Source: BOG-1155 sp963717985 (GTDB lineage: Bacteria; Desulfobacterota; Syntrophorhabdia; Syntrophorhabdales; WCHB1-27). Taken from it: a stretch of 64,000 bases of DNA. Below, piece after piece: positions 15,769 through 24,368 of this stretch (position 1 is its first letter; every line of letters begins with the position of its first letter). The DNA is taken from positions 1 through 64,000 of the forward strand of contig CAVQYC010000007.1 in NCBI GenBank assembly GCA_963717985.1, read 5' to 3'. The notes below the pieces were generated by a model. That model had not been told where the DNA came from, did no database searches, and worked only from the letters and a program-made list of their open reading frames with translations. The position numbers and the translations under genes were made by a program.

Positions 15769-16682
15769 TGACCGAGAGCAGGCTGAAAAAGGTACTGACC
15801 ATGGGCCATTTTGCGGTTACCGCAGAGTGTGGCCCCCCGAAAGGCGCAGACCCGGAGGTGATCCGGAAAAAGGGTGGCCTCCTTAAGAACTATGTGGACA
15901 GCGTCAACGTCACCGATAACCAGACGGGCGTCGTTCGTCTCTCCAGCCTTGCTTCATGCGTGATCCTGAAGGCAGAGGGCCTCGATCCCGTGCTGCAGAT
16001 GGTGACGAGGGACCGAAACCGCATCGCCTTGCAGTCGGATGTCCTCGGCGCCTCCGCCCTGGGGATCAGAAACATCCTCTGCCTGAGCGGTGACCACCAG
16101 AGCCTTGGCAACCAGCCGCAGGCAAAGGGCGTCTTCGATCTCGACTCCATGCAGCTCCTCCAGGTCGTGCGCCAGATGCGCGACAAGGGCGTGATCCTTG
16201 GAGGCGATCAACTGAGCAGCATACCCGAGCTCTTCATCGGCGCCGTGGAGAACCCCTTTGGCGACCCGCAACAATACCGGGTCACAAGGCTTGCAAAAAA
16301 GGTGCGGGCAGGGGCCGAGTTTATCCAGACCCAGTGTGTCTACAACCTGGACCGTTTCAAAGAGTTCATGCGGCAGGCATGCGATAAGGGGCTTGACGGG
16401 AAGGTTGCCATTCTCGGCGGGGTAACGCCGTTGAAATCGGCCCGCATGGCGGAATATATGGCCAAGAACGTGGCAGGCATGGACATCCCTCTCGATGTCA
16501 TCGATCGTATGAAGGCCGTACCGGCCAAGGAGCAGCGCCAGGAAGGGATCAGGATTGCGGTCGAAACCATCCAGGCCCTTACGCAGATAAAGGGCGTGCG
16601 GGGCGTCCATATCATGGCAATCGAGTGGGAAGAAGCCGTCCCGGAGCTGGTTGAGAAAGCGGGATTACTTCCAAGACCTTAA
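15768..16682 (+). CDS. metF: 5,10-methylenetetrahydrofolate reductase
   Basis: FAD-dependent TIM-barrel enzyme of the MetF family, interconverting methylene- and methyl-tetrahydrofolate. Seen: FAVTAECGPPKGAD near the start with the conserved glutamate, NVTDNQ, NILCLSGDHQ (flavin-binding region) and FIQTQCVYNLDRF. The 304-aa length is normal. ATG 15768 overlaps the metV stop, indicating translational coupling and a MetVF complex. The MvhD-like gene upstream suggests that the electron donor is not simply NADH. Confidence 0.93.
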   Translation: MTESRLKKVLTMGHFAVTAECGPPKGADPEVIRKKGGLLKNYVDSVNVTDNQTGVVRLSSLASCVILKAEGLDPVLQMVTRDRNRIALQSDVLGASALGIRNILCLSGDHQSLGNQPQAKGVFDLDSMQLLQVVRQMRDKGVILGGDQLSSIPELFIGAVENPFGDPQQYRVTRLAKKVRAGAEFIQTQCVYNLDRFKEFMRQACDKGLDGKVAILGGVTPLKSARMAEYMAKNVAGMDIPLDVIDRMKAVPAKEQRQEGIRIAVETIQALTQIKGVRGVHIMAIEWEEAVPELVEKAGLLPRP

Positions 16683-16700
16683 AGCGTGTGAGGAATAGCG

Positions 16701-18080
16701 ATGCCGGCAAAATATCATATAAACACCAAGCCAGTCCCAAACAGGTTCCAGCCCGTGATCCGCTCGGGCGTTATTGCCTGGGAGGAGGGCTGCCTGAGGT
16801 GCGTGCGGTGCGTCAAAAAGGAATGTGTCTATAAGGTCTATGAAAAACGCGGGCTCGATCCCCGGCAGATGCTCGACTCTCTCGACAGTATTTGCAAGGA
16901 CTGTTTCCGCTGCGTCCAGAATTGCCCCAACCGCTTGATCGAGAAAGGCATTAACCCTTCATACAAGGCCCTCGGAGACGAATACTGGACCCCTGAGATC
17001 ATCTCATGCCTCTGGCTCCAGGCAGAGACCGGGCGCATACCAGTGTCCGGCGGCGGATACGGCGGCCCCTTCTCGGGACCCGGCTTCGATGCGATGTGGA
17101 CCGATATGTCGGAGATCGTCCGCCCTACCAGGGATGGCATACACGGCCGCGAATATATCAGCACAACCGTCGATCTCGGGCGAAAGGTAAAGGCCCTGGA
17201 GTTCGACGCCGGCAACGGCCACCTCATTTCCTCCATTCCGCCCCTCGTAGAGCTGCCCCTGCCGGTGATCTTCGATGTCCTTCCTTTTTCGCCGCCGGGC
17301 CGGCTGATCACCCTGGTTATCCTGAGCGCCGCGCGCCAGTTGAAGACCCTCGCCGTCGTGCGCGCCTCTGCATGGGATACCGATTACGAGCCTTACCTTC
17401 CGGAGACGCTCCTTTACGTCGATAAAGAAATTGACCGCCTTGACACGCTCCTCGGTGCGCTGCGTCTTGTCGAGATCGACGACTCACCCGATGTCCTTTC
17501 CCGCCAGGGGGCCCTAAAAGAGCATAACCCCGGCCTCGTCGTCGCCATACGCCTGCACCTGGACGGCAATTCTGCGGCCAGGGCGGCCGGTCTTACCCGT
17601 GACGGTGCCGAGGTGATCCATCTCGTTGCCGACACCCACGGTCTGGACCGGCAGGAACCACCCATGTTTATAAAAGACCGGATGAAGCAGGTCCACCTGC
17701 ACCTGGTCGACGAAGGCATCCGCGACCTCGTGACCCTGATCGGAGGAGGAGGCGTGGCCATGGCCGAGCACATGGCAAAGCTGGTCATCTGCGGCGCAGA
17801 TTTGGTCTCCTGCGACATACCCCTCCTCGTTGCCATGGAGTGCCGCGTCTGCAAGCGGTGCAGCCAGGGCATCCCTTGCCCGGTGGAGATCGACACGGTC
17901 AACCCGGGATGGGGTGCGGCGCGCATCCGCAACCTCATCGCAGGCTGGCACAACCAGCTCATCGAGATCCTCGGCGCCATGGGAATCAGGGAAGTGCGCC
18001 GTTTGAGGGGCGAGATGGGCAGGGCCATGTTCTACGAGGACCTTGAAAAGGAATTCGCAACACTAGGAAAGCGGAGTTAA
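16701..18080 (+). CDS. Degenerate glutamate-synthase-like FMN/ferredoxin subunit
   Basis: Paralogue of the next gene with the same plan: an N-terminal two [4Fe-4S] ferredoxin part (CLRCVRCVKKEC… CKDCFRCVQNC), the linker NPSYKALGDEYWTPE…AETGRIP, then a GltS-type barrel and a C-terminal cluster CRVCKRCSQGIPC. The phosphate-binding GGGGVAMAEHMAKLVICGAD segment is kept, but the substrate loop GGTGAAP of the real enzyme is replaced (DTHGLDRQEP) and the KPGLGGHLLG motif is missing. It is therefore probably an electron-transfer or regulatory subunit rather than a catalyst. It lies 18 bp after metF and 4 bp before gltS. Confidence 0.75.
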   Translation: MPAKYHINTKPVPNRFQPVIRSGVIAWEEGCLRCVRCVKKECVYKVYEKRGLDPRQMLDSLDSICKDCFRCVQNCPNRLIEKGINPSYKALGDEYWTPEIISCLWLQAETGRIPVSGGGYGGPFSGPGFDAMWTDMSEIVRPTRDGIHGREYISTTVDLGRKVKALEFDAGNGHLISSIPPLVELPLPVIFDVLPFSPPGRLITLVILSAARQLKTLAVVRASAWDTDYEPYLPETLLYVDKEIDRLDTLLGALRLVEIDDSPDVLSRQGALKEHNPGLVVAIRLHLDGNSAARAAGLTRDGAEVIHLVADTHGLDRQEPPMFIKDRMKQVHLHLVDEGIRDLVTLIGGGGVAMAEHMAKLVICGADLVSCDIPLLVAMECRVCKRCSQGIPCPVEIDTVNPGWGAARIRNLIAGWHNQLIEILGAMGIREVRRLRGEMGRAMFYEDLEKEFATLGKRS

Positions 18081-18084
18081 ACCC

Positions 18085-19683
18085 ATGGCAGATCAGACCA
18101 CATTCATCTTTCCCGAGGCAAAACGGACGCCCAGCCGCTTCCGTAACCCCCACTCGAAATATCGTCTGATCATCGGTGAGGCGTGCGATAACTGCGGCCT
18201 ATGCGTTTCCATCTGTCCTTATGGGGTGTATCGGAAAGGCGCGAAAAAGCCCAAGGCAATAGGCGATCATCTTTGTCTGGGACCGGGGTGCGAGAAGGAA
18301 TCCTTCTACTGTATTCGTCAATGTCCTAAAGCGGCCATAAGCATGCCCCTCAACCCCTCTTACGAGATGCTCGGGGACAAACGGTGGACGCCCGACCTCC
18401 TTGCCGGTACGTGGTATATGGCGGAGACGGGAGAGATCCCCTATCAGGACCTGAACTACAAGACAGGCGCATCCCTTGGAGGGTTCGACAAGATCCGTTT
18501 TGTTTATCCCCGCCAAAACGGCGCTATTGCTGGGGCTAGCGTCGCCCCCTCCAGCGGCAAAGCCACGACCCGCTTCGCGGGTGCCCCGGCCTCCCCCTCA
18601 ATGAAAAGCGCTATCGCCACGGAGGATATCTCCTGCGCCGTAAACCTGAACCACTCGGGCGACGGGCGTCCCCAGCTGCGGATTCCCCTGCCTCTCTATC
18701 TGGGGGGCATGTCCTTCGGCTCCATCAGCATCGTCTCCATGCTCTCCCGGGTCAGGGCTGCATCGCTCCTCGGCACCTTCTGCTGTACCGGAGAAGGGGG
18801 TTATCCCGACGAGCTCAAGCCCTATGACGATCATGTGATCACCCAGGTGGCGACCGGGCTCTTCGGCGTCCGGGAGGAGACGATCAAACGGGTCAAAATC
18901 GTGGAATTCAAGTATGCTCAGGGAGCAAAGCCGGGACTTGGCGGACACCTCCTGGGCGACAAGGTGACTCCCAGGGTGGCCGCCATGAGAGAAGCTATGC
19001 CGGGGAGCGCCCTGTTCTCTCCCTTCCCCTTCCACAGTGTCTATTCCGTGGAGGATCACAAGAAGCACATAGACTGGATCAAAGAGGTGAACCCCCGGGC
19101 CCTCGTAAGCGTGAAAGTCTCCACACCCACCGACGTGGACATGGTTGCGGTGGGGAGCTTCTTCGCGGGCGCCCATATCATCCAGCTTGACGGAAGTTAT
19201 GGCGGGACCGGTGCGGCCCCGGATATCGCGAAGAAGAATATTGCGATGCCCATCGAATATGCCGTCCCCAAAGTGCATAAGTTTCTGAAGGAGGAAGGAC
19301 TCCGGGACCGGGTGACCTTCGTCGCAAGCGGCGGTATCAGGACCCCCCATGACATGGCAAAGATTATCGCCCTCGGAGCGGATGCCGTCTGCCTCGGGAC
19401 CGCAGATCTCGTTGCCCTGGAATGCCTCCGCTGCCACCATTGTGAATCGGGTCGCGGCTGTGCGCGCGGCATCGCCACGACCGACGACGAGCTGACGGCC
19501 CTCATGGATCTGGAATGGGGCACCCAGCGCATCGTCAACCTGTATCTTGCCTGGCATAAGGCCCTCGTCGCCATCCTTCAGCGGCTCGGCATGCGGAGCG
19601 TCACCGAGCTGGCGGGCCGTACCGACTTGCTCGTCCATTTGGACTATATGAAACAGGAAGAGATCGACGGAGAACTCGACTAA
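18085..19683 (+). CDS. gltB: Glutamate synthase, FMN-binding ferredoxin-domain subunit (archaeal type)
   Basis: Central catalytic subunit: reductive transfer of ammonia to 2-oxoglutarate. N-terminal ferredoxin cysteines (CDNCGLCVSICPYGVYRKG, then CIRQCP), FMN/2-oxoglutarate barrel with KPGLGGHLLGDKV, QLDGSYGGTGAAP and FVASGGIRTPHDMAKIIALGAD, and the [3Fe-4S]-type motif CLRCHHCESGRGC. Codons 146-175 include a palindromic repeat inserted in frame (see 18521-18607), which adds 29 residues rich in Ala, Ser and Gly between the ferredoxin part and the barrel. No GltD-like reductase is in this cluster, so reduced ferredoxin may be the donor. Confidence 0.9.
   Translation: MADQTTFIFPEAKRTPSRFRNPHSKYRLIIGEACDNCGLCVSICPYGVYRKGAKKPKAIGDHLCLGPGCEKESFYCIRQCPKAAISMPLNPSYEMLGDKRWTPDLLAGTWYMAETGEIPYQDLNYKTGASLGGFDKIRFVYPRQNGAIAGASVAPSSGKATTRFAGAPASPSMKSAIATEDISCAVNLNHSGDGRPQLRIPLPLYLGGMSFGSISIVSMLSRVRAASLLGTFCCTGEGGYPDELKPYDDHVITQVATGLFGVREETIKRVKIVEFKYAQGAKPGLGGHLLGDKVTPRVAAMREAMPGSALFSPFPFHSVYSVEDHKKHIDWIKEVNPRALVSVKVSTPTDVDMVAVGSFFAGAHIIQLDGSYGGTGAAPDIAKKNIAMPIEYAVPKVHKFLKEEGLRDRVTFVASGGIRTPHDMAKIIALGADAVCLGTADLVALECLRCHHCESGRGCARGIATTDDELTALMDLEWGTQRIVNLYLAWHKALVAILQRLGMRSVTELAGRTDLLVHLDYMKQEEIDGELD
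18521..18607 (+). repeat. Palindromic repeat (family 1) inserted in frame in the glutamate synthase gene
   Basis: The 87 bp contain CTGGGGCTAGCGTCGCCCCC and GACCCGCTTCGCGGGTGCCC, nearly identical to the intergenic copy at 34342-34411. GCGCTATTGC at 18521-18530 recurs as GCGCTATCGC at 18608-18617, so the insert behaves like a target duplication plus element of exactly 29 codons. The encoded peptide begins GAIAGASVAPSSGKATTRFA. Confidence 0.85.
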
Positions 19684-19692
19684 GAGGATCAC

Positions 19693-22326
19693 ATGAAAGA
19701 GGAATCGTACGCCGCATTAATCGCCAATTCCCGCACATACCTCAAGGATAAAGTCCCCGAGGGACCCTTCCGTGAGGCAGAGGAGGGGGGGTGCGGCGTC
19801 ACAGGTTTCGCCTGCAGCATCCCCTTAAGCGGCCGCCATATCATCGAGCCTTCGGTGCAGATGCACAACCGCGGCAACGGCAAGGGCGGCGGTATCGCGG
19901 CAGTGGGTCTCGGCGCGGGCCAGCTCGGCGTCGACCAGAAGACACTCGATGAGGCATTTCTCCTTCAGATCGCCCTTCTCGATGATTCCGTCCTGCCCGA
20001 GCTTGAGCAGCGGTTCATCCGGCCCCATTTCCGCGTCGACCACGAGGCGCTCCTCGACACCGTCGACGACTACCGCGACATCCCGGGTCTGGAGGTCAAA
20101 CCCCCCACGGTGAAGCGCTACTTCGTGCGCGTCAGGCCCGACACGCTCGTCCGCTTTCAGCAGGAGCGCGGCCTTCAACATCTGCCCCTTGACAGGGTAG
20201 AGGAAGAATTTGTCTACCAGAATACGTTCCTCCTCAATCAGGCCTATTACAGCTCTCTCGGCGACAAGAAGGCCTTTGTCCTCTCTCACGGACGAAACAT
20301 GATGATCCTCAAGATCGTCGGCTATGCGGAGCAGGTCGCCCAATACTACAAGCTGGAGGGCTTCAAGGCTCACGTCTGGATAGCCCATCAGCGCTATCCC
20401 ACCAAGGGCCGCGTCTGGCATCCGGGCGGGGCTCACCCTTTCGTGGGTCTCGACGAAGCCCTTGTCCATAACGGTGATTTTGCCAACTATTACTCGGTGA
20501 CCGAGTACCTCCGCCAGCGGAACGTCTACCCCCTCTTCCTCACGGACACGGAGGTATCGGTGCAGGTCTTCGACCTCCTCAACAGGGTCTACGGCTATCC
20601 CCTCGAGTACATCATCGAGGCCCTGGCGCCGACAACCGAAATGGATTTTGACCACCTGCCCGAAGAGAAGCAGCGCATCTACCGGCAGATTCAGGCCACC
20701 CAGATTCACGGCTCGCCGGACGGCCCCTGGTTCTTCATTATTGCCCGCTCCATCCCCAGGGAGCGCCGGTTCCAACTGATCGGCATTACCGACACGGCCA
20801 TGCTGCGCCCCCAGGTCTTTGCCCTTCAGGAAGGCGCGTTGCAACTCGGCCTCATCTGTTCAGAGAAGCAAGCCATTGACGCGACCCTCCAGAGCCTTGC
20901 CTCAGAGGACCCGCGGTTTGGTACCATCGCCGACCAATATTGGAACGCGAGGGGCGGCAGCTACACCGACGGCGGCGCTTTCATCTTCACCGTCTCCGAA
21001 GCGGGAGAGGGGCACACCCTGACCTGCACCGACAAGTTCGGCAGGGAGATAAAGATACCCGCCCACAAGCAGGCTTACGACTTCAGCGCCGCCTCCGCCC
21101 CGGCCCCCCTTGCCACAACCGGAGCAGCCGATCTGAAGAAAGCGATGGCCGCCTCGGACGCGGATGCCCTCTTCCGCTATTTCACTCAAGGTCTTCCGGC
21201 TTGGGATTTTGCGGAGATACGGAGCCGCCTTGCCTTCCTCACAGGGCTCGCGACCGAGGAAGAATCGAAGCCCGTCGTTATCGAGCTTCTCACACGCCTT
21301 CTCGACCGCCGCTATCCCACGGGGGCTAAAAGGAGACGCTCCCTCCTCCAGATGCTGACGGATGCCCTCGACCGCATTTTCCTTGACGTGCCGCTTATCA
21401 CCGGGACGCCAAAAGGCGCCTGGGTGAGAATCGATTTCCCCTCCCGAAAGAGTTTGCGACCGCCAAAAGCGGGCGAAGAGATCCTCGTCACCGACGCCGG
21501 CGGTTTCCCGCCAGAGGGTGATGAGGGCCATGCCAGGCTTGTCTGCGATGCCTACGCCCTCGGGTGGCGACGATTCATCTGCTTCGGCCACCGGGGACAG
21601 CGCTTTCTCGGCTCGGGTCTCGGTCCCGAAACCCACGGCGCCCGCATCGACGCCTACGGCTCGACAGGCGATTATCTCGGCTCCGGCATGGATGGTCTCG
21701 AACTCTACGTGCACGGGAACGGTCAGGACCAGATCGGCCAAATCCTCAAATCGGGTAAGCTCGTCGTCTACGGCGATGTGGGCCAGACCTTCATGTATGG
21801 CGCGAAGGGCGGGGAAGTCTACGTCCTCGGGAACGCCGCGGGACGGCCCCTCATCAACGCCGCGGGACGGCCGAGGGTCGTCGTCAACGGCACGGCCCTC
21901 GATTTCCTCGCCGAATCATTCATGGCCGGCGACCCCTATAATGGCGGCGGCTTCGTGATCGTGAACGGCCTCTCCTTCGACGATGAAGGGCGCGTCGTCC
22001 CCCAGGAGACGCCATACCCCGGCTCCAACCTCTTCTCCCTCGCCTCCGGCGGCGCTATATTCGTTCGCGATCCGGAGGGCGCCCTCGTGGACGAACAGTT
22101 GAACGGGGGCCAATTCCTGCCCTTCGGCGACGCCGAATGGGACCTGATAAGACCCTACCTTGAGGAGAATGGGCGCCTCTTTGGCATCACCGTTGACGAC
22201 CTTCTCACCGTAAACGGAGGCAGGCGGAAACCCCACGAAGTGTACAGGATGATAGGGGCGCTAAAGCTCTCCGTCCTCGCCGCGGGCGCGGCCGCTGCAA
22301 CGCAAGAATGGGATAGCGACGAATAG
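19693..22326 (+). CDS. Glutamate synthase glutaminase subunit fused to GXGXG domain
   Basis: Large subunit combining the class II (Ntn) glutamine amidotransferase domain with the C-terminal GXGXG beta-helix domain of glutamate synthase, which are separate proteins in archaea. Cys34 in EGGCGVTGF is the expected nucleophile, implying removal of a 33-residue propeptide. WIAHQRYPTKGRVWHPGGAHPF and LVHNGDFANYY are amidotransferase motifs. The GXGXG part lies at about 650-800 (GSTGDYLGSGMDGLELYVHG…GGEVYVLG). It starts 9 bp after the FMN subunit and ends the operon; nothing is seen in the 100 bp that follow. Confidence 0.88.
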   Translation: MKEESYAALIANSRTYLKDKVPEGPFREAEEGGCGVTGFACSIPLSGRHIIEPSVQMHNRGNGKGGGIAAVGLGAGQLGVDQKTLDEAFLLQIALLDDSVLPELEQRFIRPHFRVDHEALLDTVDDYRDIPGLEVKPPTVKRYFVRVRPDTLVRFQQERGLQHLPLDRVEEEFVYQNTFLLNQAYYSSLGDKKAFVLSHGRNMMILKIVGYAEQVAQYYKLEGFKAHVWIAHQRYPTKGRVWHPGGAHPFVGLDEALVHNGDFANYYSVTEYLRQRNVYPLFLTDTEVSVQVFDLLNRVYGYPLEYIIEALAPTTEMDFDHLPEEKQRIYRQIQATQIHGSPDGPWFFIIARSIPRERRFQLIGITDTAMLRPQVFALQEGALQLGLICSEKQAIDATLQSLASEDPRFGTIADQYWNARGGSYTDGGAFIFTVSEAGEGHTLTCTDKFGREIKIPAHKQAYDFSAASAPAPLATTGAADLKKAMAASDADALFRYFTQGLPAWDFAEIRSRLAFLTGLATEEESKPVVIELLTRLLDRRYPTGAKRRRSLLQMLTDALDRIFLDVPLITGTPKGAWVRIDFPSRKSLRPPKAGEEILVTDAGGFPPEGDEGHARLVCDAYALGWRRFICFGHRGQRFLGSGLGPETHGARIDAYGSTGDYLGSGMDGLELYVHGNGQDQIGQILKSGKLVVYGDVGQTFMYGAKGGEVYVLGNAAGRPLINAAGRPRVVVNGTALDFLAESFMAGDPYNGGGFVIVNGLSFDDEGRVVPQETPYPGSNLFSLASGGAIFVRDPEGALVDEQLNGGQFLPFGDAEWDLIRPYLEENGRLFGITVDDLLTVNGGRRKPHEVYRMIGALKLSVLAAGAAAATQEWDSDE

Positions 22327-22426
22327 CCTGCGGGGTGATGTGCGTCTCGCCGGCGCCATAGTTGCCGCTCAATAAATTCTATTTTCATTGACGCCATTCT
22401 ATGATAGAAAGATATGCTAGGGGAAC

Positions 22427-23461
22427 GTGATGGTGCGGACTCAACACGAGATGGACCGTTTGCTTCAGGACCTCGGAAATCCGGACTGGGAGGCACGCTT
22501 CAAGGCAGCAGAGGGCTTGGGGCGGCTAAAACGGATAGGGGCCGTGAAGCGGCTTCTTGAGGCGCTCAAGGACGAAGAGGAATATGTCAGGGAGGCTGCG
22601 GCATGGGCCCTGGGCGAGATTGGCCACAAAACGGCAGTGGAGCCCCTCATCCGGGCGGTGACGGACGGGGATAGATACGTGCGGGAAGGGGCGGTTGCGG
22701 CCTTGGGCAAAATCAAAGATCCCCGCGTGGTCCAGCCCCTTATCCTTGCTTTGCAGGATCATGATGAATCGATGAGGCGGGCGGCAGAGGAAGCCCTTGG
22801 AAGCCTCGGCCGGATTGCCCTCCCCGCCCTTGTCACACTTCTCGGCGCAGAGGACTGGGATGTCAGATGGCGGGTCACCCATATTATGGGCCGGACGAAG
22901 GATAGCTCCGTCCTCGATGCGCTGTGCCGCGCATTAAAGGATGAGAACACGTATGTGCGGGAAGGGGCGGTCGCGGCCCTCGGCGACATAAAAAATCAAG
23001 GGGCGGTAGGCCCCCTGATAGAGGCATTGGGCGATCAAAACAAATATGTGAGGGAAGAGGCGGTCAACGCCCTCGGAGAGATGCAGGACAAGAAGGCCGT
23101 CGACGCGCTCATCGTCGCCCTTCAGGACAGGGATTGGGGTGTCCGGTGGGGCGCCGCAAACGCCCTTGGGCAGATAGGGGACAAGAAGGCGATAAGCGCC
23201 CTCATCATAGCGCTCGCAGACGAGGCGAGATACGTCCGCGAAGGTACGGCCCTCGCACTCTCACGCATAGGCAAACAGGCGGTGCCCGCCCTGATCGAAT
23301 CGCTCACCGATAAAAACCGCAGCATTCGGCGCTGGGCTGCGTGGACCCTCGGCAAAATAGGGGATGAGAGGGCCGCCCGCCACCTCATCACGGCCCTCGA
23401 CGATGAGGATGGAGGCGTGCAGTTCGCGGCTGAGATCGCCCTCGCGGAGATGGAAGAGTAG
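22427..23461 (+). CDS. HEAT-repeat (PBS lyase-type) protein
   Basis: 344-aa protein made almost wholly of about ten 31-residue HEAT-like repeats of the PBS lyase type (AVEPLIRAVTDGDRYVREGA, AVGPLIEALGDQNKYVREEA, and so on). Such solenoids bind other proteins; no catalytic residues are visible. The GTG start is followed at once by ATG. DNA repeats follow the protein repeats, so copy-number variation between strains is likely. Partner unknown. Confidence 0.85.
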   Translation: MMVRTQHEMDRLLQDLGNPDWEARFKAAEGLGRLKRIGAVKRLLEALKDEEEYVREAAAWALGEIGHKTAVEPLIRAVTDGDRYVREGAVAALGKIKDPRVVQPLILALQDHDESMRRAAEEALGSLGRIALPALVTLLGAEDWDVRWRVTHIMGRTKDSSVLDALCRALKDENTYVREGAVAALGDIKNQGAVGPLIEALGDQNKYVREEAVNALGEMQDKKAVDALIVALQDRDWGVRWGAANALGQIGDKKAISALIIALADEARYVREGTALALSRIGKQAVPALIESLTDKNRSIRRWAAWTLGKIGDERAARHLITALDDEDGGVQFAAEIALAEMEE

Positions 23462-23568
23462 GCGACGCCCTCTTTCTCACACGAGCCGCATGCGATTAAC
23501 AAGAATTCCCGTACCGATTAGGTCGAAACATGCTTCCACACAGAAACGAAACCCCCTAAGGCGGGTTA

Positions 23569-24327
23569 TTGAAGCTCTTCACCTCCCTTTTCATTCTCAT
23601 GGTATTGTCGGCGCTCGCCGCTGTTGCCTATTATTCGGTCTATCCTGACGTATCCAGGCTGAAGAGGTTCAACCCCCGTAAGACCGCGTTCATGGAATAC
23701 AGGGAACAGGAATGGCAAAGCAAGGGTAAGAAGGTCAGGATTCAACAAAAGTGGGTCGGGTTCTCTCATATTTCGTCCTATGCAGCAAAAGCGGTGATCA
23801 TCGCCGAAGACGATAAGTTTTGGTCGCACCGGGGTTTTGACCTGGAAGCCATAGAGAAGGCGATGGAAAAAGACATCGAGGAGGGCAGGCTCAAGTTTGG
23901 AGGCAGCACCATCAGCCAGCAGCTGGTCAAGAATTTGTATCTTTCGCCTTCCAAAAACCCGCTGAGGAAGCTCGCCGAGGCGCTCATCACATGGCGGATG
24001 GAAAAGACGCTCTCAAAAAGACGGATCCTCGAGCTCTATCTGAATGTGGTCGAATGGGGTGAAGCCATTTTCGGGATCGAGGCCGCTTCACTTCATTACT
24101 ACGGCAAGCATGCGTCCCTCCTCTCCCCTGAGGAGGCGGCCCGGTTGGCCGCCGTTCTCCCAAACCCAAGGAGATATGCGGTGAACGGCGACTCGCGCTA
24201 CGTGGCAAGGCGGGCCCGGCTGATCTACGATATAATGGTAAAAAGGGGGATTGTGGTGAAGGATTATGAGGAGGCAGCGAAAGAGTCCGACCAGCCGCTG
24301 CCGGCGCAGCAAGAGGAGAGTCGATAG
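23569..24327 (+). CDS. mtgA: Monofunctional peptidoglycan glycosyltransferase
   Basis: GT51 enzyme that polymerises lipid II into glycan strands without a transpeptidase domain. An N-terminal membrane anchor (LFILMVLSALAAVAYYSV) is followed by the GT51 motifs: AEDDKFWSHRGFD with the catalytic glutamate, GGSTISQQLVKNLYLSP, RKLAEALITWRMEKTLSKRRILELYLNVVEWG and AARLAAVLPNPRRY. 252 aa, usual for MtgA. The start appears to be TTG 23569 directly before the anchor. Confidence 0.93.
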   Translation: MKLFTSLFILMVLSALAAVAYYSVYPDVSRLKRFNPRKTAFMEYREQEWQSKGKKVRIQQKWVGFSHISSYAAKAVIIAEDDKFWSHRGFDLEAIEKAMEKDIEEGRLKFGGSTISQQLVKNLYLSPSKNPLRKLAEALITWRMEKTLSKRRILELYLNVVEWGEAIFGIEAASLHYYGKHASLLSPEEAARLAAVLPNPRRYAVNGDSRYVARRARLIYDIMVKRGIVVKDYEEAAKESDQPLPAQQEESR

Positions 24328-24368
24328 AGGGGACGCACGTTGCCCATGCATGAGAAGGGGGGAAGGCA

